A stretch of DNA of 64,000 bases from Bacillus sp. OK048 (GTDB lineage: Bacteria > Bacillota > Bacilli > Bacillales > Cytobacillaceae), in assembly GCF_900103525.1 (NCBI RefSeq), contig NZ_FNHN01000005.1, forward strand, positions 186,001 through 250,000. The letters are read 5' to 3'. The notes under the pieces are model-generated. The model was given only the letters and a program-made list of their open reading frames with translations. It made no database searches and was not told where the DNA came from. The position numbers were made by a program, and so were the translations under genes. This document shows, piece after piece, positions 62,492-64,000 of this stretch. Positions within the stretch are counted from its first letter, which is position 1. Each line of letters opens with the position of its first letter.

Positions 62492-64000
62492 TTGTTAACT
62501 GATACGAAAAAAGAGATGAAATACATTATTTTTGCTTTGTTGATCATTGCTCTATATCTATCCCCACTTTTTATTCTTCAAGAAAATGCTCATATTCGTG
62601 TTCATGATAACTTAGATTCGAATCTGGCATGGTATAAAGTTCTCGCCAATAGTGGTCAAATGTTTGGGGATGTCAATGCTGTCGTCCCCCAAATTATTAA
62701 TGGAGTTCCAAGAAATACATTTGGAACAGAATACAGTATCATCGTTTGGCTCTATGCGTTATTTCCAACCATGATTGCATATGGACTTAGCCAGGCGTTG
62801 ACAAGGGTTGTCGCCTTTATTGGGATGTATTTGCTTTTAAAAAAACATTTTCTCCCTGGTGACAAGTGGGCATTCCTCCAAATTACAGTATCGCTTGCCT
62901 TTGCTTTAACACCTTTCTGGCCCTCTGGAATGCTAAGCACCTTAGGGATGCCGCTTGCACTTTGGGCTTTCCTTACTATTCGCAATGGAGAGGGGACAGT
63001 GAAGGAATATCTCGTCCTTACTTTTATTCCCTTTTACGCGAGTATTGTTTTGGGATTTTTCTTTTTTCTAAGTGCAATGGGGATTTTTTGGCTTGTGGAT
63101 GTGGTCAGGGGCAAGGGGTGGAACCTTCAATTTCTATTGTCTATTGCATACATGACAGTTATTTTTATGTTTGTTGAATATCGGTTAGTCTATTCCTTTT
63201 TATTTTCTACGGAACTCAATAGTCGTGATGAATATTTCCATGCATCCTTGCCGTTCTTACAGGCAGCACGGCTAACCATTAAAAATTATGTATTAGGTCA
63301 TACGCATGTAATGACTGTACACGGACTCTTTATTTTACCTATTACGTTTATTGCCCTTTATTTTGTTTATGTAAAAAAGAGATGGAAACATGAAAAAGTT
63401 TTCGTTTTTTTATTTCTATTAAATTTCTTGTTATCCCTTTGGTATGCCTTTTGGTTCTATCGTGGTTGGTTACCAGTAACAAAAATTTTTCATTTTATGG
63501 ACACCTTCAATTTTGCTCGCTTTCACTTTTTGCGACCGCTGGTTATTTATGCAGGATTTGCATTGGCATTAAAAATTATTTCACTTCAGGGGCATAGCTG
63601 GGCTAAAACGGCTAAATGGTTCGCCATCTTACAGATTCTTTTATTGGGTTTATATAATGATGAGATTATCTATCAAAAAAAGCCAACCGTTAAAGAGTTT
63701 TATGCCGAAGAATTGTTTACAGACATAAAAAACCATATTGGACTTAATCAAGAAGACTATCGGGTAGCGAGTATTGGAATCCATCCTGCTATTTCACAGT
63801 ACAACGGTTTTTACACCATTGATACTTATAATAATTTTTACCCTTTAACCTATAAGCATCAATTTAGAAAAATAATTGAGTTGGAATTAGAGAAAAATAA
63901 GACCATCCGCAAGTACTTTGATCAATGGGGTGGGCGCTGTTATATTTTTACAGGGCAACTTGGAAAAAGATACATGATCAAGAAGGACTCCAGAAGGAAA
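62492..64000 (+). CDS. DUF6044 (YkoS-like) polytopic membrane protein, 3' end outside window
   Basis: Open to the window edge: 503 codons without a stop. About ten or more TM helices are visible (first about 10-30, YIIFALLIIALYLSPLFIL), followed by a large external loop (NAHIRVHDNLDSNLAWYKVL) typical of GT-C-like membrane proteins. It resembles the DUF6044/YkoS group of Bacillus, possibly linked to surface glycan or lipid-linked sugar transfer, but function is unknown. The start is TTG at 62492, 7 bases after gaggtg; an in-frame stop precedes it. Confidence 0.78.
   Translation, partial: MLTDTKKEMKYIIFALLIIALYLSPLFILQENAHIRVHDNLDSNLAWYKVLANSGQMFGDVNAVVPQIINGVPRNTFGTEYSIIVWLYALFPTMIAYGLSQALTRVVAFIGMYLLLKKHFLPGDKWAFLQITVSLAFALTPFWPSGMLSTLGMPLALWAFLTIRNGEGTVKEYLVLTFIPFYASIVLGFFFFLSAMGIFWLVDVVRGKGWNLQFLLSIAYMTVIFMFVEYRLVYSFLFSTELNSRDEYFHASLPFLQAARLTIKNYVLGHTHVMTVHGLFILPITFIALYFVYVKKRWKHEKVFVFLFLLNFLLSLWYAFWFYRGWLPVTKIFHFMDTFNFARFHFLRPLVIYAGFALALKIISLQGHSWAKTAKWFAILQILLLGLYNDEIIYQKKPTVKEFYAEELFTDIKNHIGLNQEDYRVASIGIHPAISQYNGFYTIDTYNNFYPLTYKHQFRKIIELELEKNKTIRKYFDQWGGRCYIFTGQLGKRYMIKKDSRRK

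Overview
The window is chromosomal DNA from a low-GC, spore-forming member of the Bacillaceae. Gene order follows, in reverse orientation, the Bacillus subtilis yus-yur-yun-yut-yum-yui-yux-kap-yug block. Sporulation genes (yunB, lytH, a YhcN/YlaJ lipoprotein, yutH, kapB/kapD, a Spo0E-type phosphatase), SAM riboswitches and a FadR box also fit. The repeats and the tup and metY genes suggest a relative of B. subtilis (Bacillus or Neobacillus type), not B. subtilis itself. No rRNA, tRNA, CRISPR array, prophage or intact insertion sequence was seen.

Layout. 1-1.5 kb: end of a response regulator and its sensor kinase. 1.5-4.8 kb: tungstate-type ABC transporter with a fused HTH/binding-protein regulator (minus). 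5-9.1 kb: azoreductase, undecaprenyl-diphosphatase, GalT-like protein, SEDS protein, YuzL. 9.3-16.9 kb: FadR-type beta-oxidation operon fadN-fadA-fadE, then yusI, gcvH, yusF, yusE. 17-21.5 kb: two S-box riboswitches, one ahead of metY and one ahead of metNIQ. 21.9-27.1 kb: sufCDSUB. 27.2-34.5 kb: yunF-E-D-C-B, lytH, lipA. 34.7-44.8 kb: the yut/yum genes, rich in Fe-S and thiol proteins (YutI, YuzD, YuzB, YutM, YumC, YumB). 44.9-52.4 kb: yuiA-B-C, pepA, yuxO, kapD, kapB, a cyclophilin lipoprotein, a SOD-like lipoprotein and two repeat-rich small proteins. 52.6-64 kb: AlaX-type editing protein, yugE/F, gsp13, glutamate dehydrogenase, yuzA, yugJ, pgi, yugN, a Spo0E-like protein and a truncated DUF6044 membrane protein.

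How the genes work together. SufCDSUB builds Fe-S clusters, and YutI and YutM look like carriers. LipA needs such clusters and makes the lipoyl group that GcvH carries. MetY and MetNIQ are both under SAM control and supply methionine. FadN/A/E form the core of fatty-acid degradation. Pgi, glutamate dehydrogenase and YugJ are central metabolism.

The least ordinary content is between genes. Five tandem arrays with different sequences all have a period of 51-52 bp, and most units contain an inverted repeat (5761-5913, 31867-32030, 32031-32312, 36484-36630, 45619-45850). Two of these loci are bracketed by duplicated terminator sequence. Three MITE-like elements (28102-28377, 56471-56653, 59845-60011) share terminal inverted repeats and have 8-bp direct flanking repeats; two sit exactly at a stop codon. 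A second family of GC-rich intergenic repeats occurs at least four times.
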